64,000 bases of DNA from G963667075 sp963667075 (GCA_963667075.1 OY762938.1:1302001-1366000), one strand, 5' to 3'. Counted from the first letter of the stretch, positions 8,869 to 17,683 are shown. Notes: generated by a model not told the origin, from the letters alone. Numbers and translations are program-made.

Positions 8869-9485
8869 TATAGTCCTTTGAACAAATAATGAGCTATGTT
8901 AAGATGAAGTATGAGTTATTCATCAGACATGCGCGATCGAGCACTTAAGCTTATTTCATCAGGCAAGAAGATCAGCGAAGTATCGGCGTTGTTTGGCGTT
9001 CACCGTCAAACGCTTCACCGTTGGCTTCGAGAGACGAAACGTGGCCAGACCTGCGCGGGTCGTCCGGGTCCGCGGGGCAATCGTCTTGTCTGTGAGGAAG
9101 CTTTAAGGCAAGAGATCAAGGCGCGGGATGATGCGCGGCTGATTGAGCTTGCGGATCATTTTGGGGTTCATCCATCAACCATTTCCAAAGCGTTGAAGCG
9201 GATGGGTATAACGCGTAAAAAAAACGTGGCGTTACAAAGAGGCGAGACGTTATGAAAAAGTTCGCCGCAAGTTCTTGAAACGCTGGTACAAGTACGCCTC
9301 AGGCGGCAAGCACATTATCTATGTAGATGAAAGCGGCTTTGAGCTTTGTGCTTGCCGCCTTACTCACCAGATCTCAATCCCATCGAAGGCGACTTCGGCA
9401 CTCTTAAGAAAATCAGAGAATACAACCATGAAAAATCCATCGATCAAATTATCAATATGTATCGTTAATTATTCAAATGACTATA
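8869..9485 (+). mobile_element. Internally deleted IS630-family element
   Basis: Terminal inverted repeats of about 21 bp are visible: left 8869-8889 and right 9465-9485, 18 of 21 matching once one is reverse-complemented, both ending in TA at the outer edge as expected for IS630/Tc1-type insertion at TA. The element is 617 bp, against about 1.0-1.2 kb for complete members, so some 400 bp are missing from its middle. A separate 9-bp-arm hairpin (8852-8873) overlaps the left edge. Confidence 0.75.
8911..9468 (+). pseudogene. IS630 transposase, frameshifted and internally deleted
   Basis: The first 345 bp encode the helix-turn-helix half (MSYSSDMRDRALKLISSGKK, then HRQTLHRWLRE and HPSTISKALKRMG). 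At the run of eight A near 9218-9225 the reading must slip to continue as TWRYKEARRYEKVRRKF and on to IYVDESGFE, the first catalytic Asp block. A-run slippage is also used by intact IS630 members, so that shift alone need not be a defect. Immediately after DESGFE the sequence jumps to LPPYSPDLNPIEG, the third catalytic block (Glu), and ends at TAA 9466-9468. The central region with the second Asp is missing, so no active transposase can be made. Confidence 0.85.
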
Positions 9486-9607
9486 CGTTATCAAAAATAG
9501 CTGGACACGGGGCATAAATCTACTACTGGAACACCGGTCTTTGTGGTTTTCAGGTCTCTTGTGTTTCCTGGTTTATAAGGACTTTAGAATATCTTTGGAA
9601 GAAAAAA

Positions 9608-9683
9608 TGGTAGCGGAGGGCAGATTTGAACTGCCGACACATGGATTATGATTCCACTGCTCTAACCCCTGAGCTACACCGCC
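9608..9683 (-). tRNA. tRNA-Met (CAT), elongator type
   Basis: The 76-nt cloverleaf with encoded CCA runs from 9683 down to 9608. The anticodon stem-loop is GTGGA-ATCATAA-TCCAT, the D-arm GCTC/GAGC and the T-arm GGCAG-TTCAAAT-CTGCC. The acceptor begins GGCGGTG and pairs normally except for a T6-T67 mismatch. It lacks the C1-A72 mismatch and the GGG/CCC anticodon stem of initiator tRNA. The alternative is tRNA-Ile2 with a lysidine-modified CAT anticodon; overall similarity to alphaproteobacterial elongator Met is better. A T-run lies just beyond the CCA. Confidence 0.88.
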
Positions 9684-9844
9684 ATAACCTTAAATGGTTA
9701 CCCTAATGAACCCCCGTAAAAGGGCTGGGTTTATGATTTTATACTGTCCAAAACACTGTATGACAAGCTTTTTTGGAAGAAGGCTTTATCGCTTTTTTTG
9801 CCTGCCTTTGTCAAGAGACTTTGTTCATCAAGATCAAAACACGT

Positions 9845-10453
9845 CTACTTACCGGTATCCACACCGTTATAAAAGCGTTCAAGGGCTCCTATCATGTCGT
9901 CCAGTGTATCGTAAAAATGAAGGCTCGCCAGTTTTTGCTTGCTGATAAAGCCACGGCGTTTGATTTCTTCGAGTTGCTCAATCGTGCCTTTGTAATAGTC
10001 TTTGTAGTTCAGGACAAAGATCGGGCGGATACAATAATCCTGAAAAGACGGGTCACGATCGGCTGGCAGGTAATCCTGCTCTATTGCTTCAAAAATTTCA
10101 TCCAGCGTGCCAGTGCCGCCCGGCAGAACCAGAAAGGCATCTGTACCTTCCAGCAAAAGTTCTTTGCGTTCTGTCAAATCTTCTGTGACTTTGAACTCAA
10201 TAGGCAGTGTTTCCGGACGGTTTACACGAAAATATTTTTCTGGCAACACGCCGATAATACGTGTTTTGAGGCCTTTTTCCTTTTCCCCCTTTAAAACACC
10301 ACGGCAAAAGGCCCCCATAAGGCCCATCGCAGAGCCGCCATATTTTATGATACAGGGTTTTTTGCCAAGCCAATAGCCGAGCTTTTCAGCCTGTGCCATA
10401 TAAGACGGATCATTACCATTTTGCGCACCACCGAAAAAAGTGAATGTTTTCAT
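9845..10453 (-). CDS. LOG-family (TIGR00730) phosphoribohydrolase-like protein
   Basis: A 202-residue Rossmann-like protein with the LOG signature PGGTGTLDE near residue 110 and the upstream KYGGSAMGLMGA loop. Family members cleave nucleoside 5'-monophosphates (cytokinin riboside monophosphates in the named examples) to base and ribose-5-phosphate. The physiological substrate in most bacteria is unclear. It is divergent from mnmA with the 5' ends close together: ATG at 10453, and the mnmA ATG at 10512. Confidence 0.85.
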   Translation of the reverse strand: MKTFTFFGGAQNGNDPSYMAQAEKLGYWLGKKPCIIKYGGSAMGLMGAFCRGVLKGEKEKGLKTRIIGVLPEKYFRVNRPETLPIEFKVTEDLTERKELLLEGTDAFLVLPGGTGTLDEIFEAIEQDYLPADRDPSFQDYCIRPIFVLNYKDYYKGTIEQLEEIKRRGFISKQKLASLHFYDTLDDMIGALERFYNGVDTGK

Positions 10454-10511
10454 GCTGTTCTATGTCCTGAATTATTTGTCTTTTTTAGCTACTCACCATA
10501 TATTGCTCCCA

Positions 10512-11645
10512 ATGAATGAACAAGTTATTAAAGAGCCTGAAAATATGCGTATTGCTGTGGCCATGTCCGGTGGCGTTGACTCTTCCGTTGTGGCTGCTTT
10601 GCTTAAAGAGCAGGGATACGATGTCATTGGCATTACACTTCATTTACATGATGAGGCTAGCGGTGATGCTGCGCCATGCAGCACGGAAAGCAACATTGCA
10701 GAGGCTTGTCATCTTGCCGCTACACTTAACTTTCCTCACCATGTAATTGACTCCAGAAGCGCTTTTAATGAAACCGTTGTGACGGATTTCATTAAAAGCT
10801 ATCTACAGGGAGAAACACCTGTACCTTGTGCAAAATGTAACCGTGAAATAAAATTTGACCTTCTTGTAAAGGCGGCAAAGGAACTGGGGGCACAGGCCCT
10901 TGCCACCGGCCATTACGTACAGCGCATCATCAATCCCGATACAAAAATTGCAGAATTGTGGCGCGGCGTTGATCCGGTAAAAGACCAGAGCTGGTTTTTA
11001 TTTGCTACGCCGCAGGAACAACTTGATTTTTTACGTTTCCCACTCGGCGGTTGGGAAAAAGACGTAACGCGTGAACATGCACAAAGATTCGGCCTGCTGA
11101 ATGCCGCAAAGCCGGACAGTCAGGGCATTTGCTTTGTCCCTGACGGTGATTATGCTTCTTTTGTTGCCCGGATGCGTCCAGAGGCTATTAAAGCCGGTGA
11201 CATTACTGATATGTCTGGAAACGTTCTCGGTACACATAGCGGCCTCATCCACTATACAATCGGGCAGCGCAAAGGCCTTGGTATAGGCGGCGGTATTTCA
11301 GAAGATAATGAGCCGTTCTACGTTGTCAGACTTGATCCGATCCATAACAGAGTCATTGTGGGCCAGAAAGAAGCTTTGCACGAAAAAAGCATCCGCATAA
11401 AAGACTGTAACTGGTATCCGTTTGACTATAAAGAAAAAGAAGAAAAACCCGTACTGGTTAAGATCCGTTCCATGATGGCACCTGTACGTGCCCATCTGAT
11501 CAAGCAGGACGACAACACGGCTCTGATTATATTCGATGAACCGCAATTCGGCATCGCACCGGGACAAGCGGCCGTCTGTTACGAAGAAAGCCGGGTTCTT
11601 GGCGGTGGCTGGATTGCAAAAGGGGGTCTTTCTGAACAAAATTAG
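10512..11645 (+). CDS. mnmA: tRNA-uridine 2-sulfurtransferase MnmA
   Basis: Places sulfur on U34 of tRNA-Lys, Glu and Gln. The PP-loop AMSGGVDSS near the N-terminus activates the uridine with ATP. The two catalytic cysteines are visible, one in VPCAKCNREIKFD and one in SQGICFVPDG, followed by the C-terminal beta-barrels. The ATG at 10512 gives 377 residues. An in-frame ATG at 10545 (MRIAVAMSGG) has AAAGAG about 10 bases upstream and is also possible. An extension back to 10440 would overlap the divergent LOG gene and is less likely. Confidence 0.93.
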   Translation: MNEQVIKEPENMRIAVAMSGGVDSSVVAALLKEQGYDVIGITLHLHDEASGDAAPCSTESNIAEACHLAATLNFPHHVIDSRSAFNETVVTDFIKSYLQGETPVPCAKCNREIKFDLLVKAAKELGAQALATGHYVQRIINPDTKIAELWRGVDPVKDQSWFLFATPQEQLDFLRFPLGGWEKDVTREHAQRFGLLNAAKPDSQGICFVPDGDYASFVARMRPEAIKAGDITDMSGNVLGTHSGLIHYTIGQRKGLGIGGGISEDNEPFYVVRLDPIHNRVIVGQKEALHEKSIRIKDCNWYPFDYKEKEEKPVLVKIRSMMAPVRAHLIKQDDNTALIIFDEPQFGIAPGQAAVCYEESRVLGGGWIAKGGLSEQN

Positions 11646-11678
11646 CTAAATAAAAAGCGCCCTGTACGTGTCCCTATA

Positions 11679-12284
11679 TCAAGGCAAATCAAGCCAACTT
11701 CTGCCGTTATGCTGTGTGTAGCCCATTTCACGGGTTTCACGTGTGACCGGAATCGTATAGTCGTACGCCCCCAAAAGCGTGCTGTCCCGAAGGCGAATTA
11801 GACGAAGGCTTACGAAATATTCGCGACTGCCGGGTGTATAGCTACCGGTGAGCAAGACATCACGGCGTGAAAAGTCGTTGCTGTTCTCCGGCCCGTCAAA
11901 CACAAAATCATCGCCGTCCTGACGCATTTTTATATCATAGCCTAACTGTAAAAGACGGGTGCCGACCTGCTCCAGAATAACAGTATTAAAAGGTACATCA
12001 CTGCCGGGGTTGCTTTTGTTTTTAAGACGCCCAAGCACAAGGGGCGTACTGGTTGAGATCTTCGCGTTCTGGGACAGCATATCCGCAGCGGCATAGTTCA
12101 GATCAGCCAGATTAATCTTTTCATTATAAAAATATCCTAAATCACCAAGACTGGAGGCTGCGAAACCGGCGGCGCACCCCGCCAAGGCGGGCGCACTCAA
12201 AAGACCAAGGCACAACAAACAGAAAAAGCGGGAGCCTTTAGACTTATCCGTCTTTTTATTCCAGAGGCTCAACAACAGCATCAT
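11679..12284 (-). CDS. FlgO-domain outer-membrane lipoprotein
   Basis: A 201-residue lipoprotein whose signal peptide ends in the lipobox ALAGC (Cys at about residue 36). The mature part fits the FlgO domain: NYAAADMLSQN, an ILEQVGTRLLQLGYDI helix-strand, then a strand region ending RLRDSTLLGAYDYTIP. FlgO proteins were named for a role in Vibrio flagella, but the domain also occurs outside flagellar loci and no flagellar gene lies in this window. The ATG at 12284 was preferred over the TTG at 12293. The gene overlaps the 3' end of the next lipoprotein gene by 29 bp, so the two are probably translated together. Confidence 0.7.
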   Translation of the reverse strand: MMLLLSLWNKKTDKSKGSRFFCLLCLGLLSAPALAGCAAGFAASSLGDLGYFYNEKINLADLNYAAADMLSQNAKISTSTPLVLGRLKNKSNPGSDVPFNTVILEQVGTRLLQLGYDIKMRQDGDDFVFDGPENSNDFSRRDVLLTGSYTPGSREYFVSLRLIRLRDSTLLGAYDYTIPVTRETREMGYTQHNGRSWLDLP

Positions 12285-13287
12285 GAGGCTCAACCTGATA
12301 GGTCATTGGGGAATAAACGGGTGGTGCCTCATGAGGGGGCGTCATAACATCAACCTCATCCTGAACATAAATTTCAACAGGGACAGGTTGAGGTTGTGGC
12401 TGTGTTTCACGAGGCAAGATAGCCTGAGGAACACTGGTCTCCTCAAAAACAACGACACTTGGGTCTTGCGTCGACAATGCCTGAGGCTCAGGCGTCAAAA
12501 GGACTACCGAAGCAGGTGGTGTCACTTGTGGTGTTGAGGCGACCATTCCAGGGACAGCCATTTCAGGCTCATTCGTTTCTACACAAACCCGGTTCAACAT
12601 ATCATAGTAACCGTCCAGATTAACCAAAGGGGTTTCGATCACTTCATGTTCTACGATTCTGGTTTCTACAGCGGTAAGAGAAAGACGCAAAGCACGGGAT
12701 GGCGCGATATACATTATGCCTTCATAAGGGGCCTGATCCTCTTCCCATTCCGTTCTTTTTTCATCGTCATAAAGGGGATCGTCTTTTCTTCTGTGTATCA
12801 GATCGTTGTAGCTGTGATAGGGCAGTGTGGCTTTTCCTTCACTGGCATGAAAGTGAATCACATAAGGCGCATGCGGATTTGTTGTCAGATACATGCCGTG
12901 TGCCTGCAAGGCTTCGCGCAAATAGTGATCAAAGGCAATGTTATAAGGATCCATCCGCTCTTTCGTTTTCAGATAGATCGGGCCGGTGGGTAACACCCTT
13001 TTATCAAGAACACGTGACACCATATCCCCAACAGCATAACGCCATGATTCGGTCCTTGCTTTTGTATCCTTCGAATCAAAGGCTATGTCCTCATGCCAAT
13101 AGTCCGTCCGTGCGGGTGATGACAGTGGCGTATTGTCATGGTAGGTATATCCCTTACCTGTTATATTGGCCCCGGGCGCAAACACGGCTGAATCAATTGT
13201 CGGATAGGGCTTTGCGCAACCGCTTAGGCCAATAGCACCAGCAACAAGGAGGGAGAAACTAAAAGAGCGAAGACTAAAAGGTGACAT
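12256..13287 (-). CDS. Probable outer-membrane lipoprotein, 343 aa
   Basis: A signal peptide with lipobox GLSGC (Cys at about 24) begins a protein whose first 200 residues look folded (WRYAVGDMVSRVLDKRVL, YLREALQAHGMYL, PYVIHFHASEG). The last 120 residues are a Pro/Val/Glu-rich low-complexity tail (for example RETQPQPQPVPVEI). The fold around AVGDMVSRVLDK loosely recalls the FlgO-like neighbour, but I cannot name a family. The ATG at 13287 was chosen over the GTG at 13299. The gene stands first of a two-gene unit and overlaps the FlgO-domain gene. Confidence 0.65.
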   Translation of the reverse strand: MSPFSLRSFSFSLLVAGAIGLSGCAKPYPTIDSAVFAPGANITGKGYTYHDNTPLSSPARTDYWHEDIAFDSKDTKARTESWRYAVGDMVSRVLDKRVLPTGPIYLKTKERMDPYNIAFDHYLREALQAHGMYLTTNPHAPYVIHFHASEGKATLPYHSYNDLIHRRKDDPLYDDEKRTEWEEDQAPYEGIMYIAPSRALRLSLTAVETRIVEHEVIETPLVNLDGYYDMLNRVCVETNEPEMAVPGMVASTPQVTPPASVVLLTPEPQALSTQDPSVVVFEETSVPQAILPRETQPQPQPVPVEIYVQDEVDVMTPPHEAPPVYSPMTYQVEPHDAVVEPLE

Positions 13288-13377
13288 GTCGTTTACCACT
13301 TTTTCAAAGGAAAATTAAAAAATATCAGAGGTATCCTAACAGGTCTTTTCGTTCTCGTACAGGGTGTTTGTCCGGCT

Positions 13378-14868
13378 TTACCCAGCCTTTTTTGATACCA
13401 TTTTTTCTATACTGTTTGTTGTGCTATGTCCCTCAAAAAGAGATAAAATCTTAACGTCTCCGCCATAAGCGCGCACAATAGAAGCTTCTTTTAGCTCATC
13501 CGCTGCATAATCGCCGCCCTTAAAATAAATATCAGGCTTAAGTTGCTCTATCAGAGCACAAGGCGTGTTATCCTCTCCTGCTGTTGTGGCACCGAACAGG
13601 ACAACCATGTCAACAGCCCCCAGAGCGCCTAAGACATCTGCTCTTGACCGTTCATCATGAACGGGACGTGCAGGCCCTTTTAAAAGTCTGACAGACTGAT
13701 CATGATTTAAGGCCACAATCAAACGGTCACAATGCGTATGCGCCTCATTCAGGTAGCGAACATGACCGCTATGCAGGATATCAAAACACCCATTCGTAAA
13801 ACCTATCTTTTTCCCTTGCGCACGCCAGCGGGCAATCTCTTCCATCGCCTTCTTTTCACTGCTTAAGAGAACCTGATTTGTTTTTGAAGGCGACGCGGTA
13901 AGTGCGGCAAACAATTCTTCCCGTCTAATAGGGGCTGTCCCTACTTTGGCAACCACAATACCGCCTGCCAGATTGGCCAGATTCGCAGCCTCTATCAGCG
14001 AGGCCCCCGTTGCCAAGGCTGTGGCGATAACAGAAATAACCGTATCGCCAGCCCCTGACACGTCATAAACCTCAATCGCATGCGTTTTAAGATGAACTGT
14101 ATCCTTGCCACGCTGAATAATGCTCATACCATCTTGTGAGCGCGTTGCAACAACGGCCTCTAGTGCTGTTGTGTCAATAAGCCTGTGAGCGGCCTTTTCA
14201 ATCTCGTCATCACTGACCAGATTGAGACTCTGCGTTGCTTCTGAGAGCTCTTTTCTGTTGGGGGTTATGAGTGTTGCGCCCTTATATTTTGAATAATCAA
14301 ATCCCCTGGGGTCAACCAGAACCGGGATATTCTTTTCCTTCGCAAGTGTAATTGCGGTCTGCGCGATAGCCTCTGTTATAGCACCTTGCCCGTAGTCTGA
14401 AAGGATTACTGCCTGCACAGCCGGTATGGCCTCTTTGATGTTCTTTATCATCTGCGCTTCGGCCTCATCCGGTATAGGGCGGCCATTTTCTTCATCTACC
14501 TTCAAAAGATGTTGATTCTGTGCCAGAAAACGGGTTTTTACGGTCGTGCGCCAGTCTTTGAGCGTCAGTGTACCATCATAGGCCAGATGGGCCTCTCCCA
14601 GAAGATCCTTGACCGTCTCACCTTGCGAATCATTGCCGACTATACCAATGAAGGATATATTCGCTCCCAGTCCTTGCAGATTTGAGACTGCATTTCCTGC
14701 GCCGCCTAACATAAAAGATTTTTTTGTGGCGGTTAGTACAGGCACAGGCCCTTCAGAAGAAATGCGACTCGCATGACCGTAAATAAAGCAATCAAGCATA
14801 ACATCGCCGATTATGAGCAGATTGGTTTTTTCAAAAAGGCCCAGATGCGCCCGAAGATTCTTTGCCAT
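13378..14868 (-). CDS. hldE: Bifunctional heptose kinase/adenylyltransferase HldE
   Basis: Makes ADP-heptose for the LPS inner core. The N-terminal ribokinase-type domain (about 1-330) shows GDVMLDCFIYG, GGAGNAVSNLQG and the catalytic DVSGAGDT. The C-terminal nucleotidyltransferase (about 355-496) shows FTNGCFDILHSGH, with the HxGH motif. The 496-residue length is normal. The ATG at 14868 is 19 codons before GDVMLD, as in relatives; an extension to a GTG at 14958 adds 30 unsupported residues. Together with the O-antigen ligase gene at 33.6 kb it shows that the organism makes heptose-containing LPS. Confidence 0.94.
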   Translation of the reverse strand: MAKNLRAHLGLFEKTNLLIIGDVMLDCFIYGHASRISSEGPVPVLTATKKSFMLGGAGNAVSNLQGLGANISFIGIVGNDSQGETVKDLLGEAHLAYDGTLTLKDWRTTVKTRFLAQNQHLLKVDEENGRPIPDEAEAQMIKNIKEAIPAVQAVILSDYGQGAITEAIAQTAITLAKEKNIPVLVDPRGFDYSKYKGATLITPNRKELSEATQSLNLVSDDEIEKAAHRLIDTTALEAVVATRSQDGMSIIQRGKDTVHLKTHAIEVYDVSGAGDTVISVIATALATGASLIEAANLANLAGGIVVAKVGTAPIRREELFAALTASPSKTNQVLLSSEKKAMEEIARWRAQGKKIGFTNGCFDILHSGHVRYLNEAHTHCDRLIVALNHDQSVRLLKGPARPVHDERSRADVLGALGAVDMVVLFGATTAGEDNTPCALIEQLKPDIYFKGGDYAADELKEASIVRAYGGDVKILSLFEGHSTTNSIEKMVSKKAG

Positions 14869-15080
14869 AAGAGAGTCTAATCCCACTAAAAACCTCCATA
14901 TTCTATGGTCAACAGGGACAACATAATATTTTTCGTATAAACCATGTTTTTTTTGCACTTTGTTTAGATTTCGTCAACCTTTCTCATGTTTAATATGTAT
15001 ATGCCGGAGATTTAGGTATCCGAAAGGTTTGAAAACCAGCGGAAAATAGCCGGTTTTAAAAAAGTTTTGGGGGAAGTACA

Positions 15081-16022
15081 TTGAGTAAGAATAATGGCAT
15101 ATTAAGAAAAATAAAAGCCTGCCTGGAGCGAAATAAACTAGGTGAGCTGTTGGTTTTGCAGGGGCGAATTACACCGGATCAATTGCGTGAATTATTATTT
15201 ATGCAAAAACAAACAGGCCAACCACTTGGCCATCTGGCCGTTCAACACGCCTATATCTCGAAAAATGACGTTCGCCACACACTGCTGCGCCAGTTCACAA
15301 TGCGCTGTTTGGTAGCGGCTTTTACTTTATGCCTGTCCTTTTCAACAGTGGATTTAAAATCTGCTTTTGCTCAAGTTGCAGAGGCACCTGCCATAACAAC
15401 GACAGATATCATAAAAACATCTGTCGCAACCGAGATAATAGAGCCTTTAAAACAATATCCATCTCTCTTTGATTCTCTCGAAAGACGGTCGTCTGATATT
15501 TCTGCCTTCACAAAATGGAAAGGCATGTTCAAACGCTATGAGCTTTCCATGAGAAATATGGAAGATGCCAGAGTCATTAAAACATGGGAAAACGGTTTGC
15601 AAAAATTTAAAGGCATGCCTTTGAAATATATGGCTGACAGGGTGAACGACCTTGTAAATCAAAAACCATATGTAACAGACAACAGAAACTGGGGGCGTTC
15701 CGATTACTGGGCAACCCCTGTGGAGTTTTTAAAATATGGTGGTGACTGCGAAGATTTTGCGATCGCCAAATATGCCTCATTAAAGGCCCTTGGGGTACCC
15801 GAAGAACGGCTTCGGATTGCCATTGTGTATGACAAGCTCAAAAATATTCCGCATGCTATTTTGGTCGTGTACACGGATAATGGTGCGCTTATGCTTGATA
15901 ATCAGATGAAGAGCGTTCGTGCAACAGACAAAGTGCGCCGCTACCGCCCCATCTTTTCTATCAACCAGCTTGCATGGTGGTTACACAGCGATCCTGCACC
16001 AACGATCGTAGCGTCCCGGTAG
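15081..16022 (+). CDS. lapG: LapG-type periplasmic cysteine protease with N-terminal MshEN-like domain
   Basis: The C-terminal half (about 130-305) is a LapG/BTLCP transglutaminase-like protease: GGDCEDFAIAKY with Cys223, PHAILVV with His258 and LMLDNQ with Asp273 form the expected triad at LapG-like spacing. LapG enzymes cut giant adhesins after a di-alanine near their N-terminus and release them from the cell. Residues 19-71 consist of two 24-residue motifs with a 5-residue spacer: Leu-Gly at motif positions 2-3, Leu6, Gly10, Leu17, Leu21 and Gln24 in the first, and a looser second copy. That is the architecture of MshEN, a c-di-GMP-binding domain known from MshE/GspE-type ATPases. Motif position 1 is Lys instead of Arg/Asn. 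A hydrophobic segment (76-90) ending SAFAQ follows, either a membrane anchor or a late signal peptide. The start is TTG with GGGGGAAG just upstream; no ATG precedes the domain in frame. Confidence 0.82.
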   Translation: MSKNNGILRKIKACLERNKLGELLVLQGRITPDQLRELLFMQKQTGQPLGHLAVQHAYISKNDVRHTLLRQFTMRCLVAAFTLCLSFSTVDLKSAFAQVAEAPAITTTDIIKTSVATEIIEPLKQYPSLFDSLERRSSDISAFTKWKGMFKRYELSMRNMEDARVIKTWENGLQKFKGMPLKYMADRVNDLVNQKPYVTDNRNWGRSDYWATPVEFLKYGGDCEDFAIAKYASLKALGVPEERLRIAIVYDKLKNIPHAILVVYTDNGALMLDNQMKSVRATDKVRRYRPIFSINQLAWWLHSDPAPTIVASR

Positions 16023-16047
16023 CCCCGGTAAAGATAAAAAGGGGAGA

Positions 16048-17505
16048 TCAACTCAACTTCGGTACGTGGAGAATATTGGTTGATCCTTCTACACCAAAGG
16101 GAACACCGGCTGTAATAACAATACGGTCGCCCTTTTTGCCCATTTTTTCCTGCTTGACCAGATCTTCCGCCAGTTTCGCTGTTTCAGAAAAAGATTTAAG
16201 ATGCTCAATAATAACAGGATGAACGGCATAGGAAAGGGCAAGTCTTCTTGCAATGGTCATTCTTTCTGTCAGGCATAAAATAGGCACCATAGGTCTTTGA
16301 CGTGCTGTTCTTAAAGCGGTTGAACCGGAATCCGTAAAATTCACAATACAGGCGGCCCTGATATCCTCTGCCACCTGAACGGATGCCTGAACAATCGCAT
16401 CATAGAGATTTGTGTCTGTGATTTTGGGGCGGTTCGCGTCGATAATATCGTGATACAGTATATCGCGCTCAACGCGTTCACAGATTCGTACCATAATGGC
16501 AACGGACTCTTTCGGGTACTTGCCTGATGCCGTTTCTCCAGACAACATAACAGCATCTGCGCCATCATACACAGCCGTTGCTACATCAGAGGCTTCTGCC
16601 CGCGTAGGTGCAGGATTCTCGGTCATTGATTCCAGCATTTGTGTGGCGACAACAACCGGCTTGCCTTTCAGACGTGCCCGGCGAATCACTTTCTTTTGAA
16701 CAGGCGGCACATCTTCGGGCGGAATTTCCACGCCGAGATCACCCCGCGCCAGCATAATGCCATCGGCCAAATCAATAATATCTTCCAGATGCTCCAGTGC
16801 CGAAGGTTTTTCGAGCTTGGCCATAAGGGCGGCACGGCCATCAATAATTTTTTTTGTTTCAATCAGGTCTTCCGGCTTTTGAACAAAGGACTGGGCAATC
16901 CAATCAACATCCATATCAAGCGCGGCGGCCAGGTCTTTTCTGTCCTTCGGTGTCAGCGGTGCCAGTGGTAAAACAGAATCTGGGATGTTAAAGCCCTTAC
17001 GATCCGACAAAACCCGTCCGGCCTGTACTTTTGCAATAAGATAGTCTTTTCCTTTTTCAACAATTTTGAAGCGGACTTTTCCGTCATCAAGCAAAATCCT
17101 GACACCTTCTCTCAACGTATTAATCACTTCTGGATGAGGCAGGCAAACACGGGTCTCATCCCCTTTTTCCTCATTAAGATCTAGACGAATTGTCATGTTT
17201 TTTTTAAGCGTAATTTCGCCGTTTTTAAACATGCCAATACGCAGTTTGGGCCCTTGAAGATCGGCCAGAATGCCAATGGGTTTCTTAAACTCTTTTTCAA
17301 ACGCCCGAATGATGCGGACACGTTCGGCATGAGCCTCATGTGTGCCGTGACTAAAATTTAACCGAAAGACATCAACGCCTTTCTCAAGGAGGCTTCGAAT
17401 CTTCTCTTTTGATTCGGAAGCAGGCCCTAAAGTCGCGATAATCTTTGTCTTGCGGCCTTTGTTACAGGAACCGCAAATTACTTTTACTGGTTTTTCCGAT
17501 GTCAT
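16048..17505 (-). CDS. pyk: Pyruvate kinase
   Basis: Last step of glycolysis, PEP + ADP to pyruvate + ATP. The 485-residue protein shows the barrel start KIIATLGPAS, RLNFSHGTHEAH, ILADLQGPKLRIG, the active-site lysine region LMAKLEKPSALEHL, ARGDLGVEIP, and the ATQMLESM / RAEASDVATAV stretch. A C-terminal domain follows (about 365-485). An extra Cys pair (CGSC) lies in a short N-terminal extension. It is convergent with lapG, with 25 bp between the stop codons. Confidence 0.96.
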   Translation of the reverse strand: MTSEKPVKVICGSCNKGRKTKIIATLGPASESKEKIRSLLEKGVDVFRLNFSHGTHEAHAERVRIIRAFEKEFKKPIGILADLQGPKLRIGMFKNGEITLKKNMTIRLDLNEEKGDETRVCLPHPEVINTLREGVRILLDDGKVRFKIVEKGKDYLIAKVQAGRVLSDRKGFNIPDSVLPLAPLTPKDRKDLAAALDMDVDWIAQSFVQKPEDLIETKKIIDGRAALMAKLEKPSALEHLEDIIDLADGIMLARGDLGVEIPPEDVPPVQKKVIRRARLKGKPVVVATQMLESMTENPAPTRAEASDVATAVYDGADAVMLSGETASGKYPKESVAIMVRICERVERDILYHDIIDANRPKITDTNLYDAIVQASVQVAEDIRAACIVNFTDSGSTALRTARQRPMVPILCLTERMTIARRLALSYAVHPVIIEHLKSFSETAKLAEDLVKQEKMGKKGDRIVITAGVPFGVEGSTNILHVPKLS

Positions 17506-17546
17506 AAAACGCTCTTTTTTTAGAAAAATAATCCTGAAGGTCTAGA

Positions 17547-17575
17547 GTATTAACACATACTCCTGATCCCCTCAA
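17547..17575 (-). promoter_or_regulatory. Candidate sigma70 promoter of pyk
   Basis: On the minus strand TTGAGG (17575-17570) and TAATAC (17552-17547) are separated by 17 bases and lie about 40 bp ahead of the pyk ATG. Supported by consensus and spacing only. Confidence 0.4.
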
Positions 17576-17667
17576 GAGAGGGAATGGTTTTCTAAAAAAA
17601 TTGAATTTTTATAACAATAAAGTAGAAGAAACAGGTGCTTTTTTTAAAAAATCATATTGGCACGATC

Positions 17668-17683
17668 ATACGATATATAGTAT
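17668..17683 (+). promoter_or_regulatory. Candidate NrdR box upstream of nrdA
   Basis: The 16-base sequence ATACGATATATAGTAT is a near-palindrome and agrees at 13 of 16 positions with the NrdR repressor box consensus (acaCwATATATwGtgt). It lies 118 bp before the nrdA start codon. NrdR sites usually come in pairs about 31 bp apart; I could not find a convincing second box, which limits confidence. Confidence 0.4.

Noticed and set aside
8911..9255. Intact helix-turn-helix regulator gene
   Set aside because: The frame is the first half of an IS630 transposase; the remaining catalytic blocks follow in shifted frame and terminal repeats flank it.
14990..15080. Possible c-di-GMP riboswitch before lapG
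   Set aside because: A small AAAACC/GGTTTT hairpin is present, but the conserved GEMM core and tetraloop-receptor parts are not recognisable.
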